NCBI RefSeq assembly: GCF_007565055.1
Contig: NC_044562.1
Span: 54,694,250 to 54,758,249, forward strand
Direction: 5' to 3'
Length of the DNA: 64,000 nt
DNA from: Rhinopithecus roxellana
Taxonomy: Eukaryota; Chordata; Mammalia; Primates; Cercopithecidae
Part shown: positions 44,974-55,927 of the stretch, in pieces
Layout: every line of letters begins with the position of its first letter
Position numbering within the stretch: position 1 is the stretch's first letter
Made by a program: the position numbers and the translations under genes
The notes under the pieces: model-generated
Database searches by the model: none
What the model was told of the DNA's origin: nothing
The model's input: the letters and a program-made list of their open reading frames with translations, nothing else

Positions 44974-45990
44974 TTACATTTTGCCAAGTTTTTGCGATGG
45001 CTGGTACCGGTTGTTCCTTTCCATGTTTAGGGCTTCCTTCAGGGTCTCTTGTAAGGCAGGCCTGGTGGTGACAAAATCTCTAAGCATTTGCTTATCTGTA
45101 AAGGATTTTATTTCTCCTTCACTTATGAAACTTAGTTTGGCTGGATATGAAATTCTGGGTTTAAAATTCTTTTCTTTAAGAACGTTGAATATTGGCCCCC
45201 ACTCTCTTCTGGCTTGTAGAGTTTCTGCCGAGAGATCTGCTGTTAGTCTGATGGGCTTCCCTTTGTGGGTGACCCGACCTTTCTCTCTGGCTGCCCTTAA
45301 GATTTTTTCCTTCATTTCAACTTTGGTGAATCTGGCAATTATGTGTCTTGGAGTTGCTCTTCTGGAGGAGTATCTTTGTGGCGTTCTCTGTATTTCCTGA
45401 ATTTGAATGTTGGCCTGCCCTACTAGGTTGGGGAAGTTCTCCTGGATGATATCCTGAAGAGTGTTTTCCAACTTGGTTCCATTTTCCCCCTCACTTTCAG
45501 GCACCCCAATCAGACGTAGATTTGGTCTTTTTACGTAATCCCATACTTCTTGCAGGCTTTGCTCATTTCTTTTTCTTCTTTTTTCTTTTGGTTTCTCTTC
45601 TCGCTTCATTTCATTCATTTGATCTTCAATCGCTGATACTCTTTCTTCCAGTTGATCGAGTCGGTTACTGAAGCTTGTGCATTTGTCACGTATTTCTCGT
45701 GTCATGGTTTTCATCTCTGTCATTTCGTTTATGATCTTCTCTGCATTAATGAGTCTAGCTGTCAATTCTTCCACTCTTTTTTCAAGATTTTTAGTTTCTT
45801 TGCGCTGGGTACGTAATTCCTCCTTTAGCTCTGATAAGTTTGATGGACTGAAGCCTTCTTCTCTCCTCTCGTCCAAGTCATTCTCTGACCAGCTTTGATC
45901 CGTTGCTGGTGATGGGCTGCGCTCCTTTGCAGGGGGAGATGCGCTCTTATTTTTTGAATTTCCAGCTTTTCTGCCCTGCTTCTTCCCCAT
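44974..45990 (-). CDS. L1 ORF1 RNA-binding protein, intact
   Basis: 338 codons, the normal length for primate L1 ORF1p, starting MGKKQGRKAGNSKNKS and ending ..QPSQKLGKM. A basic, Ser/Pro-rich N-terminus (1-50) is followed by a heptad-rich coiled coil (about 52-150; LEKRVEELTARL, LDQLEERVSAIEDQM). The RRM (about 157-252; LRLIGVPESEGENG) and C-terminal domain (REKGRVTHKGKPIRLTADLS) come next. The family forms trimers that coat L1 RNA in cytoplasmic ribonucleoprotein particles and act as nucleic-acid chaperones. No stop or frameshift. The 63-bp gap to ORF2 is standard and fits the reinitiation mode of ORF2 translation. Confidence 0.97.
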   Translation of the reverse strand: MGKKQGRKAGNSKNKSASPPAKERSPSPATDQSWSENDLDERREEGFSPSNLSELKEELRTQRKETKNLEKRVEELTARLINAEKIINEMTEMKTMTREIRDKCTSFSNRLDQLEERVSAIEDQMNEMKREEKPKEKRRKRNEQSLQEVWDYVKRPNLRLIGVPESEGENGTKLENTLQDIIQENFPNLVGQANIQIQEIQRTPQRYSSRRATPRHIIARFTKVEMKEKILRAAREKGRVTHKGKPIRLTADLSAETLQARREWGPIFNVLKEKNFKPRISYPAKLSFISEGEIKSFTDKQMLRDFVTTRPALQETLKEALNMERNNRYQPSQKLGKM

Positions 45991-47035
45991 CTTTGTGGTT
46001 TTATCTGTCTCTGGTCTTTGATGGTGGTGACGAACTGATGGGGTTTTGGTATAGGTGTCCTTCCTGTTTGATAGTTTTCCTTCTGACAGTCAGAAGGACT
46101 CTCTGTTGGTCTGTTGGAGATTGCTTGAGGTCCACTCCAGACCCTGTTTGCCTGGGTATCAGCAGCAGAGGTTGCCGAAGATAGAATATTGCTGAACAGC
46201 GAGTGTACCTGTCTGATTCTTCCTTTGGAAGTGTCCTCTCAGGGGTGTACTCCACCCTGTGAGGTGTGGGGTGTCAGACTGCCCCTAGTGGGGGATTTCT
46301 CCCAGCTAGGCTACTCAGGGGTCAGGGACACACCTGAGCAGGCAGTCTGTCCGTTCTCAGATCTCAACCTCTGCGTTGGGAGATCCGCGGCTCTCCCCAA
46401 AGCTGTCAGACAGAGTCGTTCGCGTCTGCACCGGCTCCCGCTACTTCCCCTGTTGGTCTTCAGCTGTGCGCTGTCCCCAGAGGTGGAGACTACAGAGACA
46501 GGCAGGCTTCCTTGAGCTGCTGTGAGCTCCACCCAGTTCGAGCTTCCCAGCGGCTTTGTTTACCTACTTAAGCCTCAGCAATGGCGGGCGCCCCTCCCCC
46601 AGCCTCGCTGCTGCCTTGCGGATAGATCGCGGCAGACTGCTGTGTTAGCAGTGAGGGAGGCTTCGTGGGCGTGGGACCCTCCCGGCCAGGTGTGGGATAT
46701 ATTCTCCTGGAATGCCTGTATGCTTACAGCGCAGTATTGGGGTGGGAGTTACCCGATTTTCCAGGTGTTGTGTGTCTCAGTTCCCCTGGCTAGGAAAACG
46801 GATCCCCTTCCCCCTTGCGCTTCCAGGTGAGGCGATGCCTCGCCCTGCTTCAGCTCTCGCTGGTCAGGCTGCAGCAGCTGACCAGCACCGATTGTCCGGC
46901 ACTCCCTAGTGAGATGACCCCAGTACCTCAGTTGAAAATGCAGAAATCACCGGTCTTCTGTGTCGCTCGCGCTGGGAGTTGGAGACTGGAGTTGTTCCTA
47001 TTCGGCCATCTTGCTCCGCCCCCCCAAACTACACC
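45991..47035 (-). promoter_or_regulatory. L1 5' UTR / internal promoter
   Basis: About 1045 bp, clearly richer in G, C and CpG than the surroundings, as expected of the L1 internal Pol II promoter. The YY1 site CAAGATGGC (sense; plus 47005-47013) near the start is intact and is known in the family to fix transcription initiation. The antisense-promoter region should lie within the distal part. Plus-strand frames of 65-108 codons here are not called as genes. Confidence 0.9.
46581..46625 (+). pseudogene. ORF0-equivalent, stopped after 14 codons
   Basis: On the strand opposite to ORF1/ORF2, ATGGCGGGCGCCCCTCCCCC begins a frame equivalent to the primate antisense ORF0. It reads MAGAPPPASLLPCG then TAG at 46623-46625. 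Downstream the same frame stays open for some 45 codons with resemblance to the human ORF0 frame, so the TAG looks like the main lesion. The human comparison is from memory. Confidence 0.7.
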
Positions 47036-47049
47036 GAAAATGTTTTCTT

Positions 47050-47498
47050 AAGTGAAAAATAGTACAAAGTGTCTATCTGATAGTGACAAGAGACAGACAA
47101 ATTCCTAGGTAGACAGGGATGGTCACCTGTGAAGCCCAACCTTCAAGTCAAAGATGGCCTGAAGCCTAAAAGTCAGACTTCCTGTTCTGGATAGAGTTCA
47201 TGACAGAGTGAAAAGTTTTATCCCTGTCTCACCCACTCTCTCTCTCTATCGGCTCCTTCAAGATGATGCCTTTTAACCATTTGAATGGTGTTTTTTCCAG
47301 GACCATAAGAAAGCTGAAATGCTTTGACTATGTGTTAAAGACAGATGGTATAAATGTGATTTGGGGAGAGAGGCAGAAGTGGGGCAAATCAACTAAGCTG
47401 TCAGCCTCATCACTGCAAAGAAAGCAGACTGAGAACTCAGATATGTTGTGGAAGCCTTAGTAGCTAGCAGTTGTCTCTTCTCTTCTCTTGTCTGTTTC
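47050..47498. other. Unassigned sequence
   Basis: Begins with the insertion-site flank AAGTGAAAAATAG. 'acagggatggtcacctgtgaagcccaacc' through 'caagatgatgccttttaaccatttgaatgg' has the look of an LTR but I cannot name a family. A CT-rich stretch ends it. Confidence 0.35.
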
Positions 47499-47523
47499 TA
47501 TATATATATATATATATACATAC

Positions 47524-47558
<35 letters not shown>

Positions 47559-47562
47559 CGAC
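47499..47562. repeat. (TA)n(CA)n microsatellite
   Basis: A TA run 47499-47519, then (CATA)n and a CA run to about 47560. Ordinary dinucleotide repeat. Confidence 0.95.
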
Positions 47563-48555
47563 ATATATATAAAATATGACATATCTTTCAGAAGCATTGG
47601 CCCATTAGGAAAATCAAATATTTGTCTATTAATTCCTGTTAGGGCCATAATTTTCACATTGAGTCTGATTACAGCATTAAAGCTGCTTATCATACAATCA
47701 ATAATAAAACACAGTATTACAATCTATTCCGCATTATGAGAAAATCAGAACTGTACTTGGGTTGATTTTCAAGTGTGCATCATTTACCATGGGAACACTC
47801 TAAGTATGTTCCTGCTCCATTTTTTTATTATTATTGAAGCTGGATGTGATATATGGAGACAACAGTTTCTCTGCAATGTGATAACCCTAACAGGGAAGCA
47901 CCAGAGAAAAGAGACTGGATTGATACAAGGAATCACTTTGAGCTTAACAATATTGAATAAACTGTATCGTTTGAAAAGAAAAAAAAAGACTGAATGTGAT
48001 TTACAGTGTTTATGATGCCTACTTTACTGTAAAGAACTGTTACATATTCATTAACATTTTTTATTCCCATTTTTGCTTTTTCACTTTTCTTTTTTTTTTT
48101 TTTGGAATAGGAAATTTCTTTCCTGAATGGGCATAAGTGAAAATGTGGGTAGAAAGATCAGCCAAATTTGTGCTGTTTTGGCCACCTTCGGGATTATGCC
48201 CTCTCTAAAGACAGAGGAGTTGCCAATCAGATTTGTCAAAGCCCGTCAGCTTATGTTAGTGTCTAGCATCTGTTAAGGTCAGGTTCCAGGTAGGGGGAAA
48301 CCCCTTTTACCTATCATACCCCATTAGTTAAGCACACCTAAAAATACCCCAATATATTCTTCCTCTTATACATCCGGCCCTCATTGGTAGTCTAAGTCAC
48401 TCATCTTGTAGTAGTAGGGTCTGAGCATTATGCTCTATGCTACATGTTCACCTTGCCTTAGGATGGATAAATCAAACCAAAGACATCACCACAGACCCAG
48501 GCATCTTAGACTTAAGGGAGAAGAAGTAGGATATAAAAGGTTGGCGCAAACATGT
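47563..48555. other. Unassigned sequence
   Basis: No recognisable repeat in about 1 kb apart from a T15-class run near 48090. Frames of 78-83 codons are without domains. Confidence 0.35.
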
Positions 48556-48860
48556 TTTTTTTTTTTTTTTTTTTTTTTGAGACAGAGTTTCTCTCTTGTT
48601 GCCCAGGCTAGAGTGCAATGGTGCAACCTCGGCTCACTGCAACCTCCACCTCCCAGGTTCAAGCAATTCTCCTGCCCCAGCCTCCCAAGTAGCTGGGATT
48701 ACAGGTATGCACCACCACGCTTGGCTAATTTTGTGTTTTTAGTAGAGATGGAGTTTCTCTATTTTGGTTAGACTGGTCTTGAACTCCTGACCTCAGGTGA
48801 TCCACCTGCCTCAACCTCCCAAAGTGCTGCGATTACAGGTGCGAGCCACTGTGCTTGGCC
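48556..48860 (-). mobile_element. AluS-like insertion
   Basis: A T24-class tail is followed by GAGACAGAGTTTCTCTCTTG and a full antisense dimer ending GAGCCACTGTGCTTGGCC. Moderate divergence. No confident target duplication. Confidence 0.93.
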
Positions 48861-49245
48861 TGGCCCAGATTATTTAGACTAAGCTACTTTCTGTAATCCA
48901 TTTGTTATGAAACCTCTATATTTGGTGTATACCTTATGTATCCATGATTAAAGTTAACCTTTTTTCTTATGTCACTTAAGATAAAATTCAACTGTAAATA
49001 AATTATAAATACAACAAAGAATAAATCAAACAGGATTTCTTGGTTAGTGATTTGTTTTAACATTTATTCTTTTTTTACATAACTTTATTCTTTTTTTGTA
49101 TAGCTAAGCAGTCCAAGGCCAATAAAAGTGCTCCATGATTATGCCAGGAATGCAATGGATAATTAAGGGGTGATGCAGCCATTCAAAGAAGCAGCTAACT
49201 GGGGATATAGCATGAATTGAGTTATATAAGCAACAGCAGTAATGA
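48861..49245. other. Unassigned AT-rich sequence
   Basis: Nothing recognised. Confidence 0.4.
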
Positions 49246-49420
49246 TCATTTATTGAGAATATGCCTTTTAATAGGATGTTATGCAATGCTTTACATATAT
49301 TACATCCATTAATATTTATAAGAACAATAAAAAGCTCTAAGAAAGAAGCAATATGATGATGATTCTCATTTACACATAAGGAAATGCACCCAAGAAGAAG
49401 CTAGAATGTATGGATTAGAT
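49246..49420 (-). repeat. MIR-like fragment, antisense
   Basis: 'atttattgagaatatgcc' through 'gcaatgctttacatatattacatccattaatatttataagaac' and 'gatgattctcatttacacataaggaaatgcacc' follow the reverse strand of a MIR-family SINE. Confidence 0.6.
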
Positions 49421-49925
49421 AGCAGTATGTCAGGTAGATTATGAAAAAGTGGCAGATGCAGTGTCAGACATAATCTCTTGTAGTGTCAGGAGACGTAAGT
49501 TAAATAATGTATAATCAGAATCCAAATTACAAGTCACCGAAAAACAGCGGCCAAGACAGAGAAAGTGAAGTACAGACTGTGAAAGCAGAGTCACTGCAAA
49601 GTTGCTAGTGAACCAATGAGGGGCTTAGTCTCCAGCTTGCTCTGAGAAGCTGCCTGAACTGGTACACGTAGGAGGAATCTTAATGTAGCGTTACTCAGTG
49701 AGACTTTCCTCCCACATATAAATTGTATTTGGATAGGCTATGGGGGAAGTGATGACAATGACACATTTCCTCTGGGGTATGGCTAGAAGGAATAAAATTA
49801 AGGGGAAGAGCCCAAACTCCTGTATGGAATGTATTGGTCAATACTATTATGCAATGAAGTTCTTTTATCTGCATCATAAATATCAATTTCTTAAAATAAT
49901 TGATCTTGGCATCAAAGGACATAAT
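49421..49925. other. Unassigned sequence
   Basis: No element recognised. Short overlapping frames at 49695-49949 are not called. Confidence 0.35.
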
Positions 49926-51260
49926 CAATAGACTGAAAAGGTAATCCATGGAATGGGAGAAAATGTTTGCAAATCTTACAACTGATAAGGAGTTAATAGA
50001 CTATATAAATAACTCTACAACAACAAAACAAGCTGTTTACAAAATGCACAAAGGACTTGAATGACATTCGTCCAAAGGAAATATACAAATTGCCAATAAA
50101 AACACGAAAAAGAGTCTCAGAACAAATCAAATCAAATGCAAATCAAAACCGCAATGAGATACTACCTCGCATCCATTAGAATGATGCTATGGTTTTAGTA
50201 TTTGTCCCTTCCAAAACTCATGATGAAACTTAATCCTCATTGCAACAACAATTAAGAGGGTGAAAAACCTGACTATGGTATTTGAGAGGGTGGGAACTTC
50301 GGAATGTAATTAAGATTAGATGAGATCATGAGGTCAGAACATGAGTGGCTTTATAAAAAGAGAGAGAGGGGCCTGAGTGAGCAAGAATCACACTATGCAA
50401 TGGCCCACAGTGCCTCAGGACCCTGCAGGGAGTCCTCACCAGCAACATCGTCCTCATCAGATATGCCCTCTAAAGCTTGGGCTCCCAGCCTCTGGAAATG
50501 TAAGAAATAGATTCTTTTCCTTTATAAATAACCCAGTATCAGGTATTCAGTTACAGCAACAGAAATGAACTAAGTCAGATGGCTTCTGCAGAAAGAAAAA
50601 AAAAAAAAAAAAAGGAAAATGACCAAAGAAAACATTGGTTAGGATGAGGAGAAAATCAGATCACTTGTTGTCTTTTAGTGAGATGCAAAGCGGTATAGCC
50701 CCTATGAAAAGCAGTATGGCAGTTTCTCAAAAAAATTAAAGAAAAAAAGAATCCAGCAATTCCACTTATGGATACATATTCAAAAGTATTAAAAATGAAG
50801 TCTCAAAGAGAGATGTGTGCACTCATGTTCATAGCATCATTATTCATAATAGCAAAAAGGCAGAATCAACCAAAATATCTATTGACGGATGAGTAGGATC
50901 AACAAATTGTGGTATACACTTTGCAATGGAATATTATTCAACCTTAAGAAAAAGAAAATTCCAAGACATGCTCTAACACAGATGAACCATAAGGACATTA
51001 TGCTAAGTGGTATAAGCCAGGCACACAAAAGACAACTACTACATTATTCTGCTTGTATAAAGTACCTAGAGATTAACAGAGACAGAAAGTAAACTGGCAG
51101 TTGCCAAGAGCTGAGGAGGGAGGAATGGGAAGTTGTGGTTTAATGAGCAGTTTCAGTTTTATAAGATGAAAAAATATGAAGATTGGTTGCACAACAATGT
51201 GAATGTACTGCTGAACTGTACACTTAAAATTGTTAATATGTTTTTTTAAAAAAGAACCTG
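49926..51260 (+). mobile_element. Old L1M ORF2 3' part, sense, split by an LTR
   Basis: The L1 order is 'aaaggtaatccatggaatgggagaaaatgtttgcaaa', 'caaatcaaaaccgcaatgagatactacctc', then the LTR. After it come 'aacattggttaggatgaggagaaa', 'atccagcaattccactta', 'catagcatcattattcataatagcaaaaagg', 'gtggtatacactttgcaatggaatattattcaacc' and 'cttaaaattgttaatatg'. Stops throughout. Confidence 0.85.
50188..50579 (+). mobile_element. ERVL-MaLR LTR (MST/MLT1-like)
   Basis: It starts 'tgctatggttttagtatttgtcccttccaaaactcatgatgaaacttaatcc'. It goes on with 'gagatcatgaggtcagaacatgagtggctttataaaaagag' and 'cagcctctggaaatgtaag', and ends 'cagcaacagaaatgaactaagtca'. It interrupts the L1 after 'attagaatga'. Confidence 0.8.
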
Positions 51261-51419
51261 GTCTGGAATGCCAAACAAATTGGAGGTTTTTTCTCTAGTC
51301 AGTGGACAGTTAGCCTCTAAAGGTATATAAGAAAACATTTGCAGTTTAGAAATATCCTCTTACCAACATCTAGCGGATGAACAGCTGGGAGACTGGAAGT
51401 AACTAGGAATCTATCCAAC

Positions 51420-51725
51420 ACAGAGGAAACTTGAAAATGTTACGCTAAGTGAAAGAAGTAAGTCACAGAAGAACACATATTGTTAGAATATGTGCCTATC
51501 TGTATAAAATGTCCAGAGTAGACAAATTTAAAGAGACAGAAAGTAGGTTAGTATTTTTCTGTGACTGGGAGTGTGCAGGGGCTGAAGGCAGGCAGCTAAA
51601 TGGTATGGGGTTTCTCTATGGGTGATGAAAATGACGTAAAATTGATAGTGGTAACAAGTCACATTACTCTGTGAATGTATCAAAACCATTGATATATAGG
51701 AATCATGTGAATTATATCTCAAGAA
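51420..51725 (+). mobile_element. Old L1M 3' end, sense
   Basis: 'atgttacgctaagtgaaagaagtaagtcacag' and 'gaatatgtgcctatctgtataaaatgtccagagtagac' through 'gattgtg..'-type 3' text to 'gtgaattatatctcaag' are the C-terminal ORF2 and 3' end of an old L1. Confidence 0.75.
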
Positions 51726-51778
51726 ACTATCATCTGTCTGTCTATCTATCTATCATCATCATCTCTCTCTCTCTCTCT
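51726..51778. repeat. (CTGT)(CTAT)(CATC)(CT) microsatellite
   Basis: Short compound repeat beginning right after the L1 3' end, probably seeded from its A-rich tail region. Confidence 0.9.
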
Positions 51779-54546
51779 AATTGAGCTTTTACAATTCTTT
51801 CACAGGGTTGCATATATTTAACATCATAAAGTCCTAAGCAGGAAGACCTTCTATGAAAGCTTCCACTGGTATGTGTTCTTGAGCCTCCTGAGCCAACAAA
51901 CAAAGTAATAAGAGATTGATCTTCAATCTTTGTTTTCACCCTGTATCACTGAAATGGGATGCCTCACACTTGCAAAACCTCTCTAGTCTTGGTTTTTCAG
52001 GGCATACAGTTCACATAATCAGGGGATAGTATGAAGACGGAGTCTACATACAAAAGACTTAGAGCAGAATATGAGAGAAGTGACAATATTTGCACTGAGA
52101 AAGTTGTGGTATTACTGAGAATGAAGAAATATCAGGGGAAAACTACATGCTGGAGGCTACCTGATTCTCTCATCCTTATGCTACCATTTCCTACACAATA
52201 GTAAGGTGAGGTTGGGTTGCACAGAGCAGAAGAGGAAGGAATGCAGAAGGAAAAAACCAGACTGTAAGGCATTACAGCAATATGTACTAAACCAAAAATT
52301 TATGGAGAGGAATCAACTTTAATAAAAGAAGATATCAATGCTTCTTCTTACACTAGGAGCCAAGAAAGATAAACCATCATTGATCCTGTAGACCTGGGCT
52401 AGTGAAAACTGGAACAATATTGGTGATAAGATTTCAGCTAGAATCCCTTTCATATTAAAGCTATATTCCAGAGCATTCTTGAGAGGTATCAGGATTTAGA
52501 AACTGGAAACTATCTTGATTTTTTAACTTGACATTTGCATCATGATCTCATAGCTTGTAATATATTCTTTTGTAAAAATGTGCACCTTCCAAATGCCTGA
52601 TACTTTGTGAAGACATTAAGAATAGTTGAACATTGACATTATTAGGTCAATCCAGGAAATTAAAAAAAAAAAATCATGGCTGACAAGAATGTAGAATATG
52701 GCTCTCCATGAATTAATGAAGAAGAAAAAAATAATAATTCTATGCCCTTCTCTAAACTAATAATTCACTTGGCAAGAGCAGGCTTGAAGGGGTTTGGCAG
52801 TAGAATTTTTCTCTCAGGATTTATTACAGTCCATTCAATCAAGATTGAGCTCTCAAGAGAAAAGTAGTGAGAAAGATGTGAAGCATTTATGATTTGGTTG
52901 CCATTTGCTTTGCAAGAAAAAATATATAGTTACTATTACGGACTGAAAATTTTCTATCACAACAAAACAATGATTTTAAAACTGCAAAGTTCTCCATTCC
53001 TCTCTGCACTGATCTAGATTCTTTTTATATCAAATAAACCAAGTCAAGGCTTCATTTCCCATAAAACCTATAAGGGCCAGCCTTAATCGACCTTCATATT
53101 TTCCAATACCTCAATATTTGCATATAATATCCAGTATTTGATGTACACTCTTGTCTAATAATGCCATCTCCATAAGTCTTTGTTTTTCCACCACAAGAGT
53201 ATTTTTCTTTTGTTTTTAGATGTACCTCACTTACTATACAAATCAGACCACTAGAATCCTGTGAGAGAAAAATGTGTTTACTCATTTATGTGTAGAGGAA
53301 AAGTGTGGTGGTGTAATTTTTCATTATGAAAATGTTGTATTTCTCTATCTCAATGTCTCACTAAACAGGTTTTGAACTTGAGCTTATTAATTGTATGTTA
53401 CACAATCCTGGAATCACCTCTTAGACACAATGACAAATTGATTCCAGTTTTGTTTTTAGTCTGCCTACTCTCATGGATAAAGTTTTTCCTTTAAGTTTTT
53501 ATCTATTCTGATTTTTCTTAGCTACCACCTAACCTATCACACCCTGGTTTCCAGATGCCAGTGTCAAGACTGGGGTAACTCACCGGTTTGTGTGGCTAAA
53601 AACATTTGACCTGTTGCAGGAAAGCTTTTCTTTTATTATGTGTGTGACTTTCATGCTTCCAGCCATAATTTGGGGTCTCTAAAGACAATTTTTAAATATT
53701 TTTATTTAATTACTTTATCAAAATTTAGCAAAGCATAGTGGGAAATCAAACAGTTTGTTTACTAGGCTTCAAAAACAGGTTTAATGGATTATTGTTCTTC
53801 TGTCAAGTTGAGTGAATGTATCAGTGGCCCTAGCTTTCTGTAGACAAAACCTAAATGAACCCTGGTCGTTGGTGGATCATTGCCATGGAAAAGACTTCTT
53901 TGTCTCTTCAGTACATACAAAGAGCAAGAAAACAACAATGGAGCAATTCTATCCAAGATCACATTTGCTATAATAATTACAGGGTGTCATGACTGCTGCT
54001 AGTTTTTAAGCTTCTGAAAGACTAGGTAAAAATAATAAGCATTTCATCAAACTTGATGTATACCAAGAAGCAAATCTTTTTTTTTCTCTGAAGATTGTCT
54101 GTTTTCTTTTTCTTTTTATCACTTTTTAGCAAGCATTTTGTATTACTTAGAGGTAGTTATTGTCATTGTTTGTTTTACACTTACAGACTTGATAATAAAA
54201 CACATGCTCACCCAGGTATCCTAGCAACTCAGTTCCTTTTTTTTTATTTCTCTCTGGTGCTTAAATTAGATGCTCTGAGAGCCTTTTCTCAAGCTATTAA
54301 GGGACACATATGGCTAACATAGAGCAACACACTTCATCTTGGTCTAACTCACTGGAAATCAATATTCATTATCATAGATTATTCACCTCAAAAAAGGACA
54401 CTGTTGGCCCTGAAAGTTATCAGGAGGCTGGAAATAACTACAAAATGGCGATATAGGAGACAGGTTAAGGAAAGGAAGGCCACAGATTGGAAAGGAGTGA
54501 CAGAGGAGTTATGTCTCATTCTCCCGCTGGGCTCTGGCTCTCATTG
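51779..54546. other. Unassigned, low-repeat sequence
   Basis: About 2.8 kb with no recognisable mobile element, RNA gene or credible coding frame. Confidence 0.35.
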
Positions 54547-54668
54547 CCCCAGCTGCAAGCTGCAATCCCTGGCTTAAGGATGTAGGAGTTACCAGACTTA
54601 AATGGGGCCCCAGCTGCAAGCTGCAATCCCTGGCTTAAGGATGTGGGAGTTACCAGACTTAAATGGGG
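54547..54668. repeat. Two tandem copies of a 61-bp unit
   Basis: 54547-54607 and 54608-54668 are identical except one base (GATGTAGGAG versus GATGTGGGAG). Each starts CCCCAGCTGCAAGCTGC and ends CTTAAATGGGG, and a partial third start CCCCAGCT follows. Near-identity implies a recent duplication, possibly polymorphic. Confidence 0.97.
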
Positions 54669-55254
54669 CCCCAGCTCTGTCATTATTAAGGTGTGTGATT
54701 GTCCGCAGGTCACTAAAGCCCAGGTTTATCTATGATCTAACAAGAAAAGGCAGTGTCAGTGATCTGGAGAGATTGGCTGGGCCCCCCAGCATTCTGGGTA
54801 ACCTCTAAAGTGTTGACTAAAAACCCAAGACATAAGGGTTTGTGGGAGACGCCCATATACAAAGCAAGACAAAATGAAAATATGAAGACTATAGCTTTGT
54901 TTAGGGAAACAGACTTGGGACAGAAGCTTCTAGAAACACAGAGACAAGTAGGAACAGTTCTAGATTCCTGGAAGGGAGAAGGGTGAGACTGACTACAGCT
55001 GTCATGTGACAGCTCATTATTAAATTTTTAGGAATTTCGTCAGCTGGTCATTAAATCTGCCACTGGTAAAATTTAAATTATATAAACGTACAATAAAAAA
55101 ACATTAGAAATAAAGATAAAACACAAAATTAATCACTCCTTTATTATTTTACTATATTTCAATAGTATCTATGAATTGGTACTATGTACATGACTGAATT
55201 AGCAAATGCCTAAAATCAGGGTCTTTTTGGAAGAGAGTGGAGAGGTATAAATAT
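54669..55254. other. Unassigned sequence
   Basis: No element recognised. Confidence 0.35.
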
Positions 55255-55432
55255 ACTGGCTTTCAGAACACTTTTCACATACCTTGTGAGACAGTCAAGG
55301 TAATCACCATTATCTTGCCTTACTACAGATTTAAATAATTAATGAAGTAAAGTGACTGCCTTGAGTCACATAGTAACTGGCTGCATACAGGTAGGATTCC
55401 TAGTCTCCTGATTCTTAGTCCAAAAATACAAT
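55255..55432 (-). repeat. MIR-like fragment, antisense
   Basis: 'gaagtaaagtgactgccttgagtcacatagtaactggctgcatacaggtaggattcctagtctcctgattcttagtc' follows the reverse of the MIR 5' half. Confidence 0.65.
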
Positions 55433-55451
55433 TTTCCTCTGTCACACTTCA

Positions 55452-55927
55452 TCTTAGTTCATTTTCTGTTGCTTATAATGGAATATCTGAAACCGGGTAA
55501 TTTATAAAGAAAAGAAATGCATTTCTTACAGTTATGAAGGCTGAGCAGTCTAAGGCTCAGGGGCTGCATCTGCTGAGGGCCATCTTGCTGATGGGGATTT
55601 TCTACAGAGCCATAAAGTGGTGCTGGGATCACATAGGAAAAACTGGCAGAATGTGCCTCAAATAACAAACAAACTTATTTTGTTTATTTAGTCAGTAGAT
55701 AGCTCAGGTGTCTCTTCCACTTCTAATAAAGCCACCAGTTTCTTTCCCATGATAAACCATTAACCCATTAATCCATTAATCATTAATTCATGAATGACTA
55801 ATCCATTCATGGGAGCAGAGCCCTCATGACCCAGTCACTCCTTAAGACCTTGCCTTTCAATACGGCCACATTGAGGATTAAGTTCCAACATGATCTTTGG
55901 AGGAGACAAAAATTCAAACCATAGCAT
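55452..55927 (-). mobile_element. ERVL-MaLR LTR (MST/MLT1-like), antisense
   Basis: 'ttagttcattttctgttgcttataatggaatatctgaaaccgggtaatttataaag' opens it. 'cagagccctcatgacccagtcactcc' and 'gaggattaagttccaacatgatctttggagg' follow, and it ends 'attcaaaccatagca'. Near full length. Confidence 0.88.

Larger units (their letters stand above)
40787..47049 (-). mobile_element. Young full-length L1 (Old World monkey L1PA lineage)
   Basis: A perfect 14-bp duplication GAAAATGTTTTCTT lies at 40787-40800 and 47036-47049. Between are, on the minus strand, a 5' UTR (47035-45991), ORF1 (338 codons), a 63-bp spacer, ORF2 (1275-codon length, one frameshift), a 3' UTR and about 51 A. On the plus strand the nick site is TTCTT/AA, close to the L1 endonuclease preference TTTT/AA. 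The uninterrupted long tail, perfect duplication and near-complete coding capacity all mark a recent insertion. Ten bases (sense GGTGTAGTTT, 47026-47035) precede the usual G-rich 5' start. Confidence 0.98.

Noticed and set aside
46189..46830. Plus-strand frames of 102-108 codons in the L1 5' UTR as candidate genes
   Set aside because: They lie in the wrong frame or start far from the ORF0 start; only the ORF0-equivalent start at 46581 has family support, and it is stopped after 14 codons.
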